Below, one piece after another: positions 61,380-64,000 of a stretch of 64,000 nucleotides of DNA (the first letter of the stretch is position 1; each line of letters starts with the position of its first letter). The notes beneath the pieces are model-generated. The model had not been told where the DNA came from, ran no database searches, and saw only the letters and a program-made list of their open reading frames with translations. Position numbers and translations under genes: made by a program. The DNA comes from Perca fluviatilis (Eukaryota; Chordata; Actinopteri; Perciformes; Percidae): the NCBI RefSeq assembly GCF_010015445.1, contig NC_053114.1, forward strand, positions 32,444,079-32,508,078, in the 5' to 3' direction.

Positions 61380-61690
61380 CTGGCGGCTAGCGGCTCTGTG
61401 AGGCTCAGCTGTGGTTACGGTGGCAAAATGCTTCCATCAGCATACTAACATGCTCAGAATGTTAATGTTGAGATGCTGAGTTATAATGTTCTTCATGTTT
61501 ATTATTGTTTAGCATGTTAGCATGCTAACATTTGATAATTAGCATTAAACACAAAGCACAGTTGATGTGAATGTCATTAGCTTTGCAAGTATTTGTCATA
61601 AACCAACAAAGTATTGGACAAATTAAAATTCTTGTGGACCAAAGTGGTGGACCTACCGACAGACCAACAATGCCATCCATAGCCACGTCA
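61380..61690 (-). repeat. Dispersed repeat family R1, copy 5
   Basis: Starts GGCTAGCGGCTCTGTGAGGC, includes GTTTAGCATGTTAGCATGC then TAACATTTGATAATTAGCA, CATAAACCAACAAAGTATTG and GACAAATTAAAATTCTTGTG, and ends near CCGACAGACCAACAATGCCA. It lies inversely to copy 1. Confidence 0.7.
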
Positions 61691-62958
61691 TAGAGTCGCT
61701 AACAACTGCCTAATGAAGCTTTATTTATACCTATTCAAACATTTTTATGTTTTAATAACACTGTAATCTGTGCCGGTGGAACCCAATTAGGTATTAGGCA
61801 AAGCCAATATGTTAAGGCAAATGGATGTAACTTGCTCACCCAGTAAATTTGCCAATTTCCTATTCTGGCTGGCCCACATATAATGTATCTGCCACATGAG
61901 TGGGTGGTGCAACAATAGCTGTCTCATGCTTACAGGGAACATAATATATCAAGTGAGGGACTACATCTGTGTTTCCAGAATTTACCAGACTAAGAGAACT
62001 ACCCAAAATACCCTGGAGATTTGGAAAAATGCTATTTCTAAATTCTAAATTTGGGTTTACCATCTACTACACCCTTGAGTGGTAGTTAATGTGCGAAGAA
62101 CTGGTCTTGTGTTGGGTTGTTTTCTTTTAGATAAAAGGTACAGGAAATGTATCCACTGGAGTCTGTCCCAACAATGATGAATCCCCAGGATCCGGGGCTT
62201 CCTCATAGATGACAGTGACAAATACCCACAGCTAGTTTCTTTTTTCCCTCTATAATTCTAATCTGGGGCCCATTGTTCTAAATTTACCTCAGAAACTAGT
62301 ATGTCTTTCTGAACTGGGTTAGTAGTCCATGTGGATTTTGTCCAAGTCCACTTTAAAGCCTCAGATGAGTTGCACCTGTATTTAACACCACAGTTTCTTA
62401 CGTTTAAAGACAACACTGGAAAAATTCAATCTCAGTAAAGGACCACCAAATATCTGCTGCTAGGCCTACAAATCTCTTACATGAACGTTTATAGGCGGCT
62501 ACCCTTTATGATAAAGTTCTCTACTTTCTGGTTTTAATAATTTGGAATATAGACAAGTTAATAAAATGGGTCTATATTTTTGATTAACATATATTTGTGA
62601 ATGATAATGCTAGGAGCAATGTCAAACTGCAGCCAACTATAAGGGGCACACTGAGCTAAAAAAAAAAAAAAAAAAGTCACCTTTGTTTAGTATGAGTGTA
62701 TGGCTTGTTTCGGTTGGCCTCCCATGAAAATCAACTTTGTCAGCAGCTGCTGTACATTTTGTTGGATCGACAGCCCGTCTATGTTCCCAAACTGCCTTGT
62801 TTACAGGTATTGGTTGTTAATATGCTATTCAATTGTCATGACGCAGTTTTTTTGTCCATTGTGCAACAGCTTTAAATGTATTTATATATTCTGCAGGTGG
62901 CCATCACATATCTTGTGCCTCAAACTGTTATTTATTTTAATTTGAGTATTGACATATT
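61691..62958. other. Unassigned stretch
   Basis: A poly-A run is at about 62659-62675. The minus-strand frame 62063-61860 and its surroundings look slightly coding-like, but I cannot assign a protein. Confidence 0.35.
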
Positions 62959-64000
62959 GGGCCCTATTTTAACGATCTGAAACGCAAGTATGAAACGCAA
63001 AACGCAAGTAGCTTTGTGGGCGGATCTCGGGCGCTGTTGCTATTATACCGGCGGGATAAATGACTCTTGCGCCCGACGCAAATCTAAAATGGGTTGGTCT
63101 GAAGTAGCTAGGTGTGGTTTGGGCGTAACGTGCAATAAACCAATCAGAGCGTCATCTCACATTCCCTTTAAGAGCAGCCGCTTGTTCCATGGCGGATTGC
63201 TATTATGACGGCGGATTTGCCTGGCGCACGCCAGCGGGAGCTGCCGATGCAAGATGCGGCAAAGTAATAAATACCCGTCTTGGCTGGGTGGCGATGTTGC
63301 TGCGGCCACTCTCCTCAAGTCTGGAGAGGATTGCTGCAGCAATGGAGCGTGGGCCTCCAAACGCACCACCTGCACCTGTTGTGCCCCTTCCTCTTCCCCC
63401 CACTCCATCTCCGTCCACCCGCTCCATCAGGAGCACATCGCGCATTACTCCCGGACCAGATTCCGCCGGAGTGTCCAATCCCACCGTAGTTCAACATCAC
63501 GTCTCCTTAAGTCCTCTAATATTTCCTCATTTATGTCATCAACACATCCATGATTCATGGAAATGTGTAAAACACAACAAGCCACAAAGAATGCTGCGAC
63601 TTTTTGAGGACTGTAAGTGCCTCCTGATCTATCCAAACACATGAAGCGCATTTTCAGTAATATTTTCCTTTGTAATTATGTATGGTTTTCAAAAATGGGA
63701 ACTGCTGTAGATGAGAGAAGTGTATGCGCGTTGTGCACACGCTACATTATGGCCAAGCATGCGCCCCTAAAATAGCATCTGAATAACGCGCTACTGACTT
63801 TAGACTAGCGCCACTGACTTTAGACCAGGTTTTTCCTGGTCAGTGGCGGAATTGTTTTCTGAAACTGCAGAATAGCACAAAGTAACGTTTGCGCCGGAAC
63901 ACGCCTCCTCTTTTCGCTGAACCGCCCCCCGGAGCGCAAATACATTCCCTAATTTACCGACGTGCGTCTGTGGAGGGAAAAGTCCGCTGTGCGTCGGGTG
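62959..64000. mobile_element. Harbinger-like DNA element, runs off the window
   Basis: Starts GGGCCCTATTTTAACGATCT, then GAAACGCAAGTATGAAACGC, which I recognise as the terminus of a teleost Harbinger/PIF-type family. The right part (63720-64000) has sub-terminal words of the same family (GCGCAAATACATTCCC, GACGTGCGTCTG, GTGCGTCGGGTG), so the right terminus should lie just beyond 64000. Overlapping frames on both strands at 63157-63651 are GC-rich and mutually antisense. One may be a decayed accessory protein but none has a motif that I can support. Confidence 0.7.

Noticed and set aside
61860..62440. Possible decayed gene on the minus strand
   Set aside because: Some peptides look coding-like (for example PPTHVADTLYVGQPE) but no family is recognised and stops interrupt all frames.
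63157..63651. Several overlapping frames on both strands near the right edge
   Set aside because: GC-rich segment of the Harbinger-like element is open in many frames at once; no conserved motif identifies a real one.

Overview
The window looks like intergenic or intronic DNA from a ray-finned (teleost, probably percomorph-type) fish genome. I infer this from the AT-rich composition, many very long dinucleotide and GATA microsatellites, and repeat families I recognise as typical of teleosts: L2-clade and L1-type LINE tails, Tc1-like, hAT-like, Harbinger-like and TTAA-flanked non-autonomous DNA elements, and a tRNA-derived SINE. I see no bacterial gene structure, no operons and no intact host protein-coding gene. 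Nearly all open frames are short chance frames or translations of microsatellites. Family names come from memory of teleost repeats and were not searched.

Layout. 1-1 kb: minus-strand 3' end of an L1-type LINE. 1.7-3.5 kb: four microsatellites and a possible LINE tail. 3.5-14 kb: mostly unique DNA, with one palindromic element (11.56-12.06 kb) and three weak exon-like segments (6.3, 13.05 and 13.7 kb). 14-18 kb: an AT run, a 1.4-kb degenerate array of a short repeat containing tRNA-like modules in both orientations, a 1.2-kb hAT-type relic with a BED-finger remnant, and a 48-bp tandem array. 20.1-21.8 kb: a fold-back Tc1-like element split by two later insertions. 23.3-26 kb: an L2-clade LINE interrupted by a nearly complete but frameshifted Tc1-like transposon. 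26.3-27.4 kb: a long-TIR element and two microsatellites. 30.3-32.6 kb: three non-autonomous elements, one a Tc1-derived hairpin element. 35.7 kb: a complete tRNA-derived SINE with a perfect 15-bp target duplication. 39.3-41.7 kb: an old dispersed repeat interrupted by a TTAA-flanked MITE, then a diverged tandem duplication. 44.57-44.92 kb: a short element with an 11-bp direct repeat at both ends. 45-54 kb: mostly unique DNA. 54.3-54.9 kb: two abutting MITEs. 57.2-59.9 kb: an hAT-like element inserted inside another hAT-like element, each with an 8-bp target duplication. 62.96 kb to the end: a Harbinger-like element running off the window.

The genes here do not work together as a pathway. The readable biology is the insertion history of mobile elements. 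Several nestings give relative ages from the sequence alone, and target duplications (TA, TTAA, 8 bp, 11 bp, 15 bp) can be read directly. I did not find evidence for a new biological system. The nested hAT pair, the tRNA-module array and the two fold-back Tc1-type elements are the most rewarding parts to check.
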